Shown here piece by piece: positions 54,995 through 64,000 of a stretch of DNA of 64,000 nt. How positions within the stretch are numbered: the first letter of the stretch is position 1; every line of letters starts with the position of its first letter. A program made the translations under genes and the position numbers. This stretch comes from Acidobacteriaceae bacterium (GTDB lineage: Bacteria > Acidobacteriota > Terriglobia > Terriglobales > Acidobacteriaceae). The notes beneath the pieces were generated by a model that saw nothing but the letters and a program-made list of their open reading frames with translations, was not told the DNA's origin and did no database searches. The stretch spans positions 10,716 through 74,715 of the forward strand of contig PLBY01000085.1 in NCBI GenBank assembly GCA_003134655.1, in the 5' to 3' direction.

Positions 54995-56386
54995 ATGTAC
55001 TTTGAACAGTTCTATCTCGGCTGTCTCGCGCACGCTTCCTACCTGCTGGCTTCGGATGGGGAAGCCGTAGTGGTCGATCCGCAGCGGGACGTGGAGTTGT
55101 ACTTGAAAGCCGCCGCCGATCACGGGCTCGCCATCCGACACATCTTTGAGAGTCACCTGCACGCTGACTTCGTTTCCGGACACCGCGAACTAGCGGCACG
55201 CACGGGCGCGACTATCTACATGGGCGCTCAGGCTGGCGCAACGTTCCCCCACGTGCCAGTGACCGACGGATTTCAGCTGAAATTTGGCAAGGCGTCGATC
55301 CGCGTGCTGGAAACCCCGGGGCATACTCCAGAGAGCATCTGCATGGTCGTCACCGATCAGGAAAAATCCCCCTTGCCCTGGGCCGTGCTGACCGGAGACA
55401 CGCTGTTCATCGGCGATGTGGGCCGTCCCGACCTATCTCCGAGACACACGCCGAAGGAGCTGGCGGGTCTGCTCTACGACAGCCTGCATACGAAGTTGCT
55501 GACACTCCCCGACAGCGTGTTGGTCTATCCGGCGCACGGAGCCGGATCGCTCTGCGGCAAGAACATGCGGGCCGAGCGCTCGTCGACGATCGGAACCGAG
55601 CGGCTCACCAACTACGCGCTGCAGATCAAGAGCAGGGAAGAGTTCGTTGCCCAGTTGACCAGCAATCTTCCCGCGCGGCCGGAGTACTTCCTCAAAGACG
55701 CCGAGATCAACCGCACCGGTGCTGCGCCCCTATCAGAGTTGCCGCCGTTGCGAGCCATCGCGCCTGCGGAGTTGCGGGCCATGCTGAGCGCGGGGGAAAT
55801 TGGCCTCGACGTGCGCGCGAACGACGAGTTTGCCGCCGGGCACGTGCCGGGCTCGGTGAATATAGCGTTGGGCGGGCAGTTTGCCTCGTGGGCGGCCACG
55901 GTGCTGGGCCTGTCGGCGCATCCAGTGCTGATCGCGGCGTCGGACGAGCAGTTGGAAGAGGCCCGGCTCCGGCTGACGCGTGTCGGCATCGAAGCCCTGG
56001 ATGGATATCTCGACGGGGGCCTTGCCGCCTGGAGGCAGGCCGGGTTGCCAGTCGCGACCATCGCTCAGATAACGGCGAGCGAACTGGACGCGCGGTTGAA
56101 GTCCCACGCGGTTCAGGTTCTCGACGTGCGCCGCGAACCCGAGTGGGATGCCGGGCGCATTGAAGGCGCGACTTGGTGGCCACTCGATAACTTCCGCGTC
56201 TCTCCGCCAGAGATCGATCACGAGGCACCGATCGCCGTTCACTGCAAGGGTGGATACCGCAGCATGATCGCCAGTAGCCTGCTGCAGCGCGCCGGGTTCA
56301 AGAACGTAATTAACGTGGTTGGCGGTTTCGATGCCTGGCAGCAGGCGAAACTGCCCACGGTGACCGCCAAGCCGGTTGGGGTCTGA
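54995..56386 (+). CDS. Metallo-beta-lactamase/double rhodanese protein
   Basis: A 463-residue cytosolic protein. The MBL domain (1-250) has ESHLHADFVSGHRELA (third His of HxHxDH replaced by Phe, seen in persulfide-dioxygenase relatives), LETPGHTPES, LTGDTLFIGDVGRPDL and VYPAHGAGS. Rhodanese 1 (about 265-355) lacks the catalytic Cys (VLIAASDEQ), while rhodanese 2 (about 365-460) has it in VHCKGGYRS. By family it handles glutathione persulfide or other sulfane sulfur (ETHE1/CstB-like). No partner genes are nearby. Confidence 0.88.
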   Translation: MYFEQFYLGCLAHASYLLASDGEAVVVDPQRDVELYLKAAADHGLAIRHIFESHLHADFVSGHRELAARTGATIYMGAQAGATFPHVPVTDGFQLKFGKASIRVLETPGHTPESICMVVTDQEKSPLPWAVLTGDTLFIGDVGRPDLSPRHTPKELAGLLYDSLHTKLLTLPDSVLVYPAHGAGSLCGKNMRAERSSTIGTERLTNYALQIKSREEFVAQLTSNLPARPEYFLKDAEINRTGAAPLSELPPLRAIAPAELRAMLSAGEIGLDVRANDEFAAGHVPGSVNIALGGQFASWAATVLGLSAHPVLIAASDEQLEEARLRLTRVGIEALDGYLDGGLAAWRQAGLPVATIAQITASELDARLKSHAVQVLDVRREPEWDAGRIEGATWWPLDNFRVSPPEIDHEAPIAVHCKGGYRSMIASSLLQRAGFKNVINVVGGFDAWQQAKLPTVTAKPVGV

Positions 56387-56444
56387 GCCTAGCCCGTTGG
56401 TTCAAAAGCTGAGAGCTGACAGCTGATGGCTGACAGCTCTCACC

Positions 56445-56460
56445 TGTGATCCTAATCACA
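56445..56460. promoter_or_regulatory. CRP-like palindrome upstream of acetyl-CoA synthetase
   Basis: TGTGATCCTAATCACA fits TGTGA-N6-TCACA exactly. A TAGAAT at 56477-56482 could be the -10, placing the site centre roughly 36-42 bases before the predicted start. CRP control of acs is established in E. coli; the same logic here is an inference. The same type of site precedes the copper efflux operon in this window. Confidence 0.6.
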
Positions 56461-56550
56461 TCCGCCCAGCGCTGTGTAGAATAAACTCCTGCGATCTCGT
56501 ACCCCATTTTTCGGTACGAAGAAAAATTCCTCCGCGTCGAGGTTCTCACT

Positions 56551-58542
56551 ATGGCCGATAAAGCCGTCGTCGATACCCAGGCTACGCAAACCCAGGGCCC
56601 CAACATCGATTCCATCCTGAACGAGCAGCGCAAGTTCGATCCCCCCGCGGAGTTCAGCAAGCACGCCCACATCAAGAGCCTCGAAGAATACGAGCGTCTC
56701 TACAAAGAATCGGTCGACGACCCCGACAAGTTCTGGTCGCGCATTGCCAGCGAATTGCACTGGTTCAAGAAGTGGGACAAGGTTCTGGAATGGAATTGCC
56801 CGTGGGCGAAATGGTTTGTCGGCGGCCAGATCAACCTCTCGTATAACTGCCTCGACCGGCACGTCACCACCTGGCGCAAGAATAAGGCTGCCATCATCTG
56901 GGAGAGCGAGCCCGGAGAAGTTCGCATCCTGACCTACCAGCAACTGCATCGCGAAGTGCAGAAGTTCGCGAATGTCTTAAAAGGGCTTGGGGTGAAGAAA
57001 GGCGACCGAGTCGCCATCTACATGGGCATGACTCCGGAACTGCCCGTGGCCATGCTGGCCTGCGCCCGCATCGGCGCGCCGCACACGATCGTCTTCGGTG
57101 GATTCTCGTCCAACGCGCTGGTCGATCGCATCCACGACTCGCAAGCGACCTGCGTCGTCACGCAAGACGGATCGTACCGCCGCGGTGCGGAAGTGAAATT
57201 GTTCCCGGCGGTCGAAGAAGCGCTCAAATCGTGCCCGAGCGTGAAGCACGTGGTCATCTACAAACGCACCGGGACTCCGATCAATATGCAGTCGGGCCGC
57301 GATCACTGGTGGCATGAGCTGATGGCGAAGGCCTCCGATGTCTGCCCTGCCGAGCCGCTCGATGCCGAGCACCCGCTCTACATCCTCTATACCTCGGGAA
57401 CCACGGGTAAACCGAAAGGCGTGGTGCACACCACCGCGGGATACTCTGTCGGAACTTATCTCACCACAAAGTGGGTTTTCGATCTGAAAGACGAAGACAC
57501 ATACTGGTGCACCGCAGACATTGGATGGGTCACCGGGCACAGCTACATCGTCTACGGGCCGCTGCAGAACGGCGCCACCAGCCTGATGTACGAAGGCGCG
57601 CCCAATTGTCCGGAGCCGGACCGCTTCTGGTCGATCATCGCGCGCCACAAAGTGAACGTCTTCTACACGGCGCCCACGGCGATTCGCACCTTCCTTAAGT
57701 GGGGCGACGAATGGCCGAAGAAGCATGACATGTCCAGCCTGCGCTTGCTGGGCACGGTGGGCGAGCCCATCAATCCTGAGGCCTGGATGTGGTACAGGGA
57801 AACCATCGGCGGCAACCGTTGCCCCATCGTCGATACCTGGTGGCAGACCGAAACTGGGCACATCATGCTCTCGCCGATTCCTGGTGCAATCGCGACCAAG
57901 CCCGGATCGGCCACGAAGCCGTTCCCCGGCGTCGTGGCGGAGATCGTCAGCATGGACGGCAAGCCGGTACCTGACGGTTCCGGCGGATTCCTCGTCATCA
58001 AGCGGCCGTGGCCCGGCATGCTGCGCACGGTCTACGGCGATCCCGACCGCTATGTGAAGAACTACTGGTCGCAGATTCCCGGCATGTACTTCACCGGAGA
58101 TGGCGCGCGCAAAGATAAAGACGGATATTTCTGGATCATGGGCAGAGTCGACGATGTGCTCAACGTCAGCGGCCACCGACTCAGCACCATGGAAGTGGAA
58201 AGCGCGCTGGTCGCACACGAAGCCGTGGCCGAGGCTGCTGTCGTGGGGCGTCCAGACGATGTCAAGGGGCAGGCAATCTCAGCTTTCGTGACGCTCGAGC
58301 ACGGAAGACAGCCCACGGCCGAACTCAAGGAAGAGTTGCGCAAGTGGGTGGCGAAAGAAATCGGAGCGCTGGCCAAGCCCGACGACATTCGCTTCACGGA
58401 TTCTCTGCCGAAAACGCGCAGCGGCAAGATCATGAGGCGCCTGCTGCGGGAGTTGGCCACGAACGGTAACGTGAAGGGCGACACCACCACGCTCGAAGAT
58501 TTCGGCGTGATCGCCAAACTGCAGGAGCAAGACGAAGTCTAG
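56551..58542 (+). CDS. acs: Acetyl-CoA synthetase (AMP-forming)
   Basis: A 663-residue cytosolic enzyme forming acetyl-CoA from acetate, ATP and CoA. Landmarks: P-loop-like [48 protein letters not shown] (A5), [31 protein letters not shown] (A7-A8) and [15 protein letters not shown] with the C-terminal acetylatable Lys. Length fits the family. It is a single-gene unit with a CRP-like site upstream and a REP hairpin right after. Confidence 0.97.
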   Translation: MADKAVVDTQATQTQGPNIDSILNEQRKFDPPAEFSKHAHIKSLEEYERLYKESVDDPDKFWSRIASELHWFKKWDKVLEWNCPWAKWFVGGQINLSYNCLDRHVTTWRKNKAAIIWESEPGEVRILTYQQLHREVQKFANVLKGLGVKKGDRVAIYMGMTPELPVAMLACARIGAPHTIVFGGFSSNALVDRIHDSQATCVVTQDGSYRRGAEVKLFPAVEEALKSCPSVKHVVIYKRTGTPINMQSGRDHWWHELMAKASDVCPAEPLDAEHPLYILYTSGTTGKPKGVVHTTAGYSVGTYLTTKWVFDLKDEDTYWCTADIGWVTGHSYIVYGPLQNGATSLMYEGAPNCPEPDRFWSIIARHKVNVFYTAPTAIRTFLKWGDEWPKKHDMSSLRLLGTVGEPINPEAWMWYRETIGGNRCPIVDTWWQTETGHIMLSPIPGAIATKPGSATKPFPGVVAEIVSMDGKPVPDGSGGFLVIKRPWPGMLRTVYGDPDRYVKNYWSQIPGMYFTGDGARKDKDGYFWIMGRVDDVLNVSGHRLSTMEVESALVAHEAVAEAAVVGRPDDVKGQAISAFVTLEHGRQPTAELKEELRKWVAKEIGALAKPDDIRFTDSLPKTRSGKIMRRLLRELATNGNVKGDTTTLEDFGVIAKLQEQDEV

Positions 58543-58552
58543 AGACGCTTGT

Positions 58553-58614
58553 CATGCTGAGCGGAGCGGGAGTATCGCGAAGCGATGCTCCCGCGGAGTC
58601 GAAGCATCCCTACC
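58553..58614. repeat. REP element with 12-bp hairpin
   Basis: The sequence opens CATGCTGAGCGGAGCGGGAG and ends GAGTCGAAGCATCCCTACC, a REP element typical of Acidobacteria. Inside, CGGGAGTATCGC (58567-58578) and GCGATGCTCCCG (58582-58593) form a 12-bp stem with one G-T pair and a GAA loop. It lies between convergent genes and may also end transcription. Confidence 0.8.
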
Positions 58615-58643
58615 TCCAAGCGCTCCGCCCGCCTAGGAGGCAG

Positions 58644-59288
58644 TCATTTCGAAGTTGCAGCCTTGCCATACGGCTGCAGCTCCTTGAAGGCCGGATCCTT
58701 CTTCAGACGCTCCGGGAAACTCTCTTCGTAGTCCGTTAATCCTAGACAGATGACGTGATGGACGGCGGTGAAGCCGAACGCTTTCATCTCTTTCATCGCC
58801 TCCTCCGCCGACCAGCCTTCCTCGGCCATGCGATAGGCCGCCACAGCCATTCCGGTTCGGTCGTCGCCCAGGCGGCAGTGCACGAAAACCTTCGCCGCGG
58901 GATTCTCCCGGATCATCCGCAGAAACTTCGCAAACGGCTCATCCTTCGGAAACGGACAGTGAAACGGAATCGCAACGTACTGCATTCCCATCTTCTTTGC
59001 CGTTGCTTCTTCCTCTTTGTTGGTTCCGCCCAGGTCGACCACGAGGTTGACACCCATGTCTTTGAGCGCGTCCAGCCCTTCGTGGCTCGGTCGCCCTCCA
59101 CGGTAGAGATTGGGAGTGACCTCGCCAAAATTCGGAATCCCCTTGGCGTGCAGTCTGGTTCCCATCATGTGTTCCGCAGGCGCTGGGGTAGGCTTTTCCG
59201 CCTGATAGGGTGCAGCCCTGAGACAGAGCGCAAACAAAAGCAGCAGCGCGAATGTGGCGGACTGAGTGAGGTGGAATCTTAGATTCAT
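58644..59288 (-). CDS. Secreted dual-specificity/tyrosine phosphatase-like protein
   Basis: A 214-residue protein from ATG 59288 (signal peptide MNLRFHLTQSATFALLLLFA). The P-loop is VFVHCRLGDDRTGM, the CX5R signature of protein-tyrosine/dual-specificity phosphatases. The general-acid region is FHCPFPKDEPF. The N-terminal half (GIPNFGEVTPNLYRGGRPS, then GVNLVVDLG) is usual for this group. It is 57 bases after the anti-sigma gene on the same strand and may be part of the ECF regulon. Confidence 0.87.
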   Translation of the reverse strand: MNLRFHLTQSATFALLLLFALCLRAAPYQAEKPTPAPAEHMMGTRLHAKGIPNFGEVTPNLYRGGRPSHEGLDALKDMGVNLVVDLGGTNKEEEATAKKMGMQYVAIPFHCPFPKDEPFAKFLRMIRENPAAKVFVHCRLGDDRTGMAVAAYRMAEEGWSAEEAMKEMKAFGFTAVHHVICLGLTDYEESFPERLKKDPAFKELQPYGKAATSK

Positions 59289-59345
59289 CTGGAAGGTTAG
59301 ATGCGGTGCTGCACTTTCGAGATTTGGCAGGCGCTCGTGCGACAA

Positions 59346-60158
59346 CTACTCTCCCGTTCCCATCATTACGATCGGCATGGTGGGCGTGGTCGCTCCGGCC
59401 TCGTTCTCTACCGTGATGGCGAAGGCCTTGGCTTCCATGCCCGCGGGTAATGGAGGATTGACGACTGTCGCGCTGCCGTGGGCGTCAGGTTTAAACATGC
59501 CTGCTGGAATGGGCGCGCCCTGCATCGGAATCAGCCACAACTCGTATGCTTTCTGTGACGGCAGAGCGGGCATGTTGTTCGCCACGAACACGAGGTTGCT
59601 GCGATTGCGCAGATAGAATGCCTTGCCCTGCGGCTGCGGCGGAGTTTTCATTGCCACAAGCGTGACGCGCTGCGCCTCTGGCTCGATGAGCGGCGCTGCG
59701 ATCCTGCGCAGGTCCTCAAATTGGCGAGTGCTCTGCGCCGCTTGGGCGCTCGCCGATGCCAGACTTTGCTTCAAAGCAGCGTTCTCTTTCCACAGCGATG
59801 CCGCGAACACGATGACGGCAGCAGTCGCGGCCCATCCCAAGAAGCCCCACCACGAACGCCGTGTGCCGACTTCTCGAACGCCGGGTGCCCCATCCTTTCG
59901 CGTTTTTTGCGAAAGGGTGGGAGCCTGTGCCGATTCCTTCGCCACCGCATCCAGCAGATGCTGCCTCGCACGCTGCGGAGGCTTCGGCCCCATCACCGAC
60001 AGCGCGAGAAGCGCCCCGTCGCCGCGCAATTGCTCGAGCTCCAGCCGGCAGGCGCTGCACGTCGCCAAATGCTTTTCGAGGTTCGCGCGGTCTTCACCCT
60101 CAAGGGTGTTCAGCGCGTAGAGCGCGAGATCCTCGGCGAATTGTTCGTGTCCACTCAT
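59346..60158 (-). CDS. Anti-sigma factor, RskA-type with zinc-finger
   Basis: A 270-residue membrane protein. The N-terminal zinc-binding anti-sigma motif is LEKHLATCSACRLELEQL (HxxxCxxC), one membrane helix lies at about residues 100-122, and the RskA C-terminal periplasmic domain contains ARSIMPALPSQKAYELWLIP-like text (MPALPSQKAYELWLIPMQGAPIPAGMF). It sequesters the ECF sigma factor encoded 75 bases upstream. Release would follow an envelope signal. Confidence 0.9.
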   Translation of the reverse strand: MSGHEQFAEDLALYALNTLEGEDRANLEKHLATCSACRLELEQLRGDGALLALSVMGPKPPQRARQHLLDAVAKESAQAPTLSQKTRKDGAPGVREVGTRRSWWGFLGWAATAAVIVFAASLWKENAALKQSLASASAQAAQSTRQFEDLRRIAAPLIEPEAQRVTLVAMKTPPQPQGKAFYLRNRSNLVFVANNMPALPSQKAYELWLIPMQGAPIPAGMFKPDAHGSATVVNPPLPAGMEAKAFAITVENEAGATTPTMPIVMMGTGE

Positions 60159-60233
60159 CTCATCGTACGGGGTGCCCCGTCCTTGTCCCTCCGTCCGTTG
60201 GAGGGACAGGGCGGGGATTTTGACTTCGCACCC

Positions 60234-60782
60234 TTAGCCTTGAAACGCCTTCCGCAACGCCATCAAGCCGCTCCGAATTCTGGTCTTGATCGTCCCCAGC
60301 GGCTCGCCCGTCTTGTTCGCGATTTCGGAATGGCTCATGCCTTCGAAGTATGCCATCTCGAGCGCAGTGCGTTGGGGAGTTGGCATCGTGCCCAGCACAC
60401 CGCGCACTTTTTCAGCCGCTCGCGACCGGTCGGCCTCGCCGGCAAGGTCGGGCGCCACAGATAGGATGACATCTTCAATATCGGTTTCCGGCCGCCGCCG
60501 TCGCAGCGCATCAATGGCGCGATTGCGCGTGATCACCGCCAACCACGCTCCCAGGCTTCCGCGCGCGGCATCGAACGCGCTCGGATTGCGCCACAGCTGC
60601 AAAAACACTTCCTGCAGCACGTCCTCGGCCGCTCCAGTTTCGCCCAGCACGCGCAATGCGACCGCATACACGACGGAAGAATAGCGGTCGTAGAGCTCCG
60701 CCATGGCGCTCTGGTCGCCCGATTTCATGGCCGTCACCGTGGCCAGATCCGGCGATATCCCTTGTCGTTCAGGACTCGACAA
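60234..60782 (-). CDS. ECF RNA polymerase sigma factor (SigK-like)
   Basis: A 182-residue sigma-70 family ECF protein. Region 2: AMAELYDRYSSVVYAVALRVLGETGAAEDVLQEVFLQLWRNP. Region 4: TPQRTALEMAYFEGMSHSEIANKTGEPLGTIKTRIRSGL. It is followed in the same orientation by its RskA-type anti-sigma factor, a standard ECF19-like pair. No -35/-10 autoregulatory site was identified with confidence. Confidence 0.94.
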   Translation of the reverse strand: MSSPERQGISPDLATVTAMKSGDQSAMAELYDRYSSVVYAVALRVLGETGAAEDVLQEVFLQLWRNPSAFDAARGSLGAWLAVITRNRAIDALRRRRPETDIEDVILSVAPDLAGEADRSRAAEKVRGVLGTMPTPQRTALEMAYFEGMSHSEIANKTGEPLGTIKTRIRSGLMALRKAFQG

Positions 60783-60867
60783 ACGCTCTGTTCTCTTCCT
60801 TAATTAGAGATACGTGCCCAAAGCCGCAGATGGATTGGCCAAACCCAGGTTTGATTCTTCGTAAACC

Positions 60868-62052
60868 CTAATGGCTCAGCTTGATAGCCAGTTGCCGCTC
60901 CGGTTGCGTCATTTCGCCCCACAGCTTCTGTAAGTCGCTCTGCACGGCCTGATTATCGGGATCCTTCCGCAGCGCCAAAGCGAACCAGCGATAGGCGGTG
61001 GGAAGGTCGTGCGGCGTGCACAATCCCGCCGAGTAGAGCGCGCCCATCTCGATCATGGCCTTGGGATTCGACTGATTGACGGCCGGCTTCAGAAGCCGCA
61101 TGCCGCGCTCGCAATCCTGCGGCACGCCCTTGCCGTAAAGATATTTCTGCGCCTCGCCGACAGCATCGAACGGCTTTGCGGGCTTGATGGCGGCGGCAGG
61201 CTTGGGCAGCGGAGCATCCGCTGGCTTGGTCGCTTTCGGGGTTGTGGCCGCCGGAGTGTCGGGAGCGCTCGCTGCGGGCTCCGTGGCTGCGGGCCCGGCG
61301 GGGGCCGGAGCGGTGTTCGACGGAGCGGCGGTGTTGTCAGCGGTTGTGGGCGCCGAACTCGTCGGCGTGCCTCCAGTCGTCGGATTGGTTGTTGTGGCGC
61401 TAGCGGCCGGGCTGGCGGTGTTCGGGCTGCCCGTGTTCGTGGTCGCAGGAGTCGCTGCCGTTGGATCGGGGGCGGGCTGGATCGCGGGCGTCGTTGCCGG
61501 TGTGCTGGGCGCACTTGAGGCAACTGGTGTGGCCGCGTTCGTATCAGTCGCATCGGGATTCTGCGCCGCCGCCGACGGCTTGTTCGTCCCTGCACCCAGC
61601 CATCCGAACTTCTGATTCTTCCACCGCAAGTATCCAAAGCCTGCAGCCAACGCCAGGGCCAGCACAATCAGAACGAATTTTCCTGCGCCGCCGCGCCGGG
61701 GCTCTTCCTCATCTTCCAGGAGATAGTCGAGATTGCTCGCACTCGAACTGGCATGCGGATCGGTGCTCAAACTCGCGCGCTTTCGTGGAGCAGGCTCGTT
61801 CAATCCCAGAAACGACGGCCCGCTGATGTAGGGGGCATCGTCTGAGACGGGAGCGGTCGTTCGCGAAGGTGGCGGAGTTTGCGGCTGTACAGGGGACGAA
61901 GGCGCTGCCGAGGGAACCTTGGATGGAGACGGCGCAGCGCTTTGAACCGAGGCAGAAGCCGCAGGCGTCGATGCCGCTAGCAGCGTAGCTCCGCACATGC
62001 CGCAAAAGCGGTTCCCGTCCGAGTTCTCGTTGCCGCAGCGAGCGCAGCGCAC
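60868..62052 (-). CDS. Zinc-ribbon membrane protein with SEL1-like C-terminus
   Basis: A 394-residue protein. GTG 62052 is preferred because GGAGGATC precedes it and the protein then begins directly with a zinc ribbon (CARCGNENSDGNRFCGMCG). One membrane helix lies at about residue 115-135. A long Ala/Pro/Thr-rich linker (about 145-290) is followed by SEL1-like repeats (EAQKYLYGKGVPQDCERGMRLLKPA, MIEMGALYSAGLCTPHDLPTAYRWFALAL). It is probably a scaffold spanning the inner membrane. Its function is unknown. Confidence 0.82.
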   Translation of the reverse strand: MRCARCGNENSDGNRFCGMCGATLLAASTPAASASVQSAAPSPSKVPSAAPSSPVQPQTPPPSRTTAPVSDDAPYISGPSFLGLNEPAPRKRASLSTDPHASSSASNLDYLLEDEEEPRRGGAGKFVLIVLALALAAGFGYLRWKNQKFGWLGAGTNKPSAAAQNPDATDTNAATPVASSAPSTPATTPAIQPAPDPTAATPATTNTGSPNTASPAASATTTNPTTGGTPTSSAPTTADNTAAPSNTAPAPAGPAATEPAASAPDTPAATTPKATKPADAPLPKPAAAIKPAKPFDAVGEAQKYLYGKGVPQDCERGMRLLKPAVNQSNPKAMIEMGALYSAGLCTPHDLPTAYRWFALALRKDPDNQAVQSDLQKLWGEMTQPERQLAIKLSH

Positions 62053-62191
62053 CGATCCTCCTCGTCTCTCTCTATATAGCTTACGATATCTTGAAGGTTC
62101 GATGCAGGAGGAGGGTAGCGAGGAGTACCCGAAAAATGACCCGTACACGAGCCCCAAGAAAAAAGGAATGCAACCTCCGGAAGCCTCGGGC

Positions 62192-63010
62192 ATGAAGCAC
62201 CCGGCTCGAAATCAGAGCGGCATCTTCCACGTCACCGTCCAGGGACGCAGCCTCGAAGTGCACCGCATTCCCGGCCTCAACCCGCAGGCACCGGAACTTG
62301 TTTTTCTTCACGAGGGACTCGGCTCGGTCTCGCACTGGAAAGATTTTCCGGCACGCGTCGCCGCCACCACGGGATGCCCCGTCACCCTGTATTCGCGCTA
62401 CGGCTCGGGCAATTCTGATCTGCTCACCGGGGCCCGCGCTGTCATCTACATGCACGATGAAGCGCTACGCACCCTGCCCGATCTTCTGGCGCAACTGCGC
62501 ATCGAGAAGCCGATACTCGTTGGCCACAGCGACGGCGCGTCCATCGCTCTGATTCACGCCGGTGCCCACGACGCAGTGCGCGCGTTGGTGCTGCTCGCTC
62601 CCCACGTATTCGTCGAGGACCTCAGAGTGGCTAGTATTGCCGAAGCCAAGACGAACTTCGAAACCACGAACCTTCCCGAGAAACTGGCTCGCCATCATCG
62701 CGACCCCGCGCGCACGTTCTGGGGATGGAACAACATCTGGCTCCATCCCGATTTCCGCAGTTGGAATATCGAAGAATATCTTCCCCGCATCACGTGCCCC
62801 ATACTCGCCATTCAAGGACTCGACGATCAGTACGGTACCATGGCGCAGGTGCGGGCGATCGCGCGGAAGTCCGGCGGTCCTGTGGAGACTCTTCCTCTGG
62901 CGGACTGCCGTCACTCGCCGCAGCGCGATCAGCCCGAGGCGGTGCTAGCCGCAATCGCCAAGTTCGTGGAGCACATCGACCGGAACAAATCGGGAGTCGG
63001 CGCTGTCTAA
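62192..63010 (+). CDS. Alpha/beta hydrolase
   Basis: A 272-residue cytosolic hydrolase. Fold landmarks: ELVFLHEGLGSVSHW (oxyanion region), LYSRYGSGNS, nucleophile elbow VGHSDGASIAL with catalytic Ser, and ILAIQGLDDQYG for the acid, with the final His in LADCRHSPQRDQP. It resembles the 3-oxoadipate enol-lactonase/MhpC-like group in layout. The start is uncertain: ATG 62192 is close to the domain, but ATG 62102 (GAAGG upstream) would add 30 residues. Divergent from the zinc-ribbon gene. Confidence 0.85.
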   Translation: MKHPARNQSGIFHVTVQGRSLEVHRIPGLNPQAPELVFLHEGLGSVSHWKDFPARVAATTGCPVTLYSRYGSGNSDLLTGARAVIYMHDEALRTLPDLLAQLRIEKPILVGHSDGASIALIHAGAHDAVRALVLLAPHVFVEDLRVASIAEAKTNFETTNLPEKLARHHRDPARTFWGWNNIWLHPDFRSWNIEEYLPRITCPILAIQGLDDQYGTMAQVRAIARKSGGPVETLPLADCRHSPQRDQPEAVLAAIAKFVEHIDRNKSGVGAV

Positions 63011-63097
63011 GCAGTTATCGGCAGCATGCGCATTAGTGTCCGCGTCGGAATCCCGGGTGTAGAATCGCAAACGCTTTTTCAAGCTGCGGAGGTCTCA

Positions 63098-63838
63098 ATG
63101 ACACGGCACCTGCTGGTAGCACTTATCGTTCTGGTCAGACTCGGTTCTCTGGCCACGGCCCAGGCCGGTCCGCCGCTCGTTCACGCCGTAGAGAGCGTGA
63201 TGGCCAAACAGCTCGTCACGAAGGTCCCTCCCGTCTATCCGCCGTTGGCGCGACAAGCCCACTTGCAAGGCAGAGTCGTCCTGCAAGTGCGGATCAGTAA
63301 ATCCGGAGACGTAGGGAACTTGCAGCTAATCAGCGGGCACCCCATGCTCGCTCCCGCCGCGATTGAGGCGGTCAAACTGTGGAAGTACATGCCCTACCTT
63401 CTGAACGGCGAGCCCGTTGAGGTGGAAACAAAAGTGACTGTAAACTTCACCCTCGCCGATAAGTCGGTAGAGGGCGTCGTGGGAGATGCGCCAGGGGGAT
63501 TTCCGCCCAGCGAGCAAGGCGGTCTAGCACCCGGTCCCGCAGTTCCCGGGCGCGTGCGCGTGTCCCAGGGCGTGTCGCAGGCACTTCTCTTGACCAAGGT
63601 GCCTCCGCAGTATCCGCAAGAAGCTAAGGATCAGCATATACAGGGCGTGGTCGTAATGCAGGTCATCGTCGACAAGCAGGGCAATGTAGCGAATATTCAG
63701 CTGATCAGCGGCCATCCGCTGCTGGCACCTCCTGCGATTGACGCCGTGAAGCAGTGGAAGTACAAGCCCTACCTGTTGAACGAAACTCCAGTCGAAGTCG
63801 AGACCCAGGTGCAGGTGAACTTTACGCTGGTGCCGTAG
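63098..63838 (+). CDS. Secreted protein with two TonB C-terminal domains
   Basis: A 246-residue protein from ATG 63098 (GGAGG upstream) with a signal peptide (MTRHLLVALIVLVRLGSLAT). Two TonB-C domains in tandem: VPPVYPPLARQAHLQGRVVLQVRISKSGDVGNLQL with AAIEAVKLWKYMPYLLNGEPVEVETKVTVNF, then VPPQYPQEAKDQHIQGVVVMQVIVDKQGNVANIQL with a matching second half. They are clear duplicates. There is no membrane anchor or Pro-rich arm, so this is not a normal energy transducer; such secreted TonB-C proteins are common in Acidobacteria and unexplained. Confidence 0.88.
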   Translation: MTRHLLVALIVLVRLGSLATAQAGPPLVHAVESVMAKQLVTKVPPVYPPLARQAHLQGRVVLQVRISKSGDVGNLQLISGHPMLAPAAIEAVKLWKYMPYLLNGEPVEVETKVTVNFTLADKSVEGVVGDAPGGFPPSEQGGLAPGPAVPGRVRVSQGVSQALLLTKVPPQYPQEAKDQHIQGVVVMQVIVDKQGNVANIQLISGHPLLAPPAIDAVKQWKYKPYLLNETPVEVETQVQVNFTLVP

Positions 63839-63859
63839 CGAGGCATCGACGGCCGTGCT

Positions 63860-64000
63860 TCACCGTGAGCCTTTCCGTACGGTCAGAACTTTGACCGAGT
63901 CTCCTGCCGTAACCCGGCTCACATACCCGATTGCTCCCGGAGTCGCGGCTATGTAGTCCTGAAGTGCAGATTCCGAGTTCAATTCCTTCAGCATGGAGCC
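63860..64000 (-). CDS. PstS-like phosphate-binding protein, C-terminus (partial)
   Basis: Only the last 46 codons are in the window; the gene continues past 64000. The text ESALQDYIAATPGAIGYVSRV, then SVKVLTV, is the hinge end of periplasmic phosphate/PBP-like binding proteins (GAIGYV motif). Convergent with the TonB-C gene. Assignment to PstS rather than a related substrate-binding protein is tentative. Confidence 0.65.
   Translation of the reverse strand, partial: GSMLKELNSESALQDYIAATPGAIGYVSRVTAGDSVKVLTVRKGSR

Noticed and set aside
56977..58218. 413-codon minus-strand frame opposite acs
   Set aside because: Antisense shadow of acetyl-CoA synthetase; no protein family features.

Overview
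The window looks like a chromosome segment of an Acidobacteriota bacterium, probably Terriglobia or a relative. This is inferred from gene content, not a database match. Pointers are a VWFA-type secreted protein of the acidobacterial TIGR03436 kind, a Ser/Thr kinase fused to a TolB-like domain and TPRs, a secreted double TonB-C protein, REP elements with a RAYT relic, and moderately high GC.

Layout. 0-3.9 kb: a two-component cluster (histidine kinase, response regulator, hybrid kinase). 3.9-11.7 kb: a decayed accessory stretch with an integrase relic, a 2OG-Fe dioxygenase, a Ser/Thr kinase, a FAD-monooxygenase relic, tRNA-Ser, -Glu and -Asp remnants and one full-length tRNA-Asp. 11.7-21.3 kb: a Cu/Ag-type CusCBA efflux operon with a NosL-like protein, a small Cys/His protein, a lytic transglycosylase and a divergent MerR regulator with a clear MerR-type promoter. 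21.4-26.6 kb: small accessory genes, including an HNH nuclease and a SEFIR-domain protein that is a candidate defence effector, with a RAYT relic and a 29-bp degenerate repeat family. 26.5-33.4 kb: a VWFA protein, a 1038-residue unknown secreted protein and a secreted glycosidase-like protein.

33.6-48 kb is the most distinctive part. NagB and an MFS carrier sit beside two PLP lyase-like proteins with Tat signals, two RidA-type proteins with signal peptides (one a triple fusion), a signal-peptide RraA-type aldolase, a dihaem cytochrome c, an SMP-30 lactonase, a quinoprotein dehydrogenase, a secreted bicupin and an IclR regulator. Enzymes that are normally cytosolic carry export signals. The inferred role is an oxidative amino-sugar or sugar-acid pathway outside the cytoplasm: dehydrogenase, lactonase, ammonia-lyase, imine hydrolase, aldolase, then uptake.

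48-52 kb encodes a porin-cytochrome module: a monohaem cytochrome, an MtrB/PioB-like barrel and a decahaem DmsE/MtrA-like cytochrome, which may carry electrons across the outer membrane. 52-64 kb is mostly housekeeping: LemA, a degenerate nucleotidyltransferase and a TPM protein; PilZ; a metallo-beta-lactamase/rhodanese protein; acetyl-CoA synthetase behind a CRP-like palindrome; a phosphatase, anti-sigma and ECF sigma group; a SEL1-like zinc-ribbon protein; an alpha/beta hydrolase; a TonB-C protein; and the C-terminus of a PstS-like binding protein cut by the window edge.
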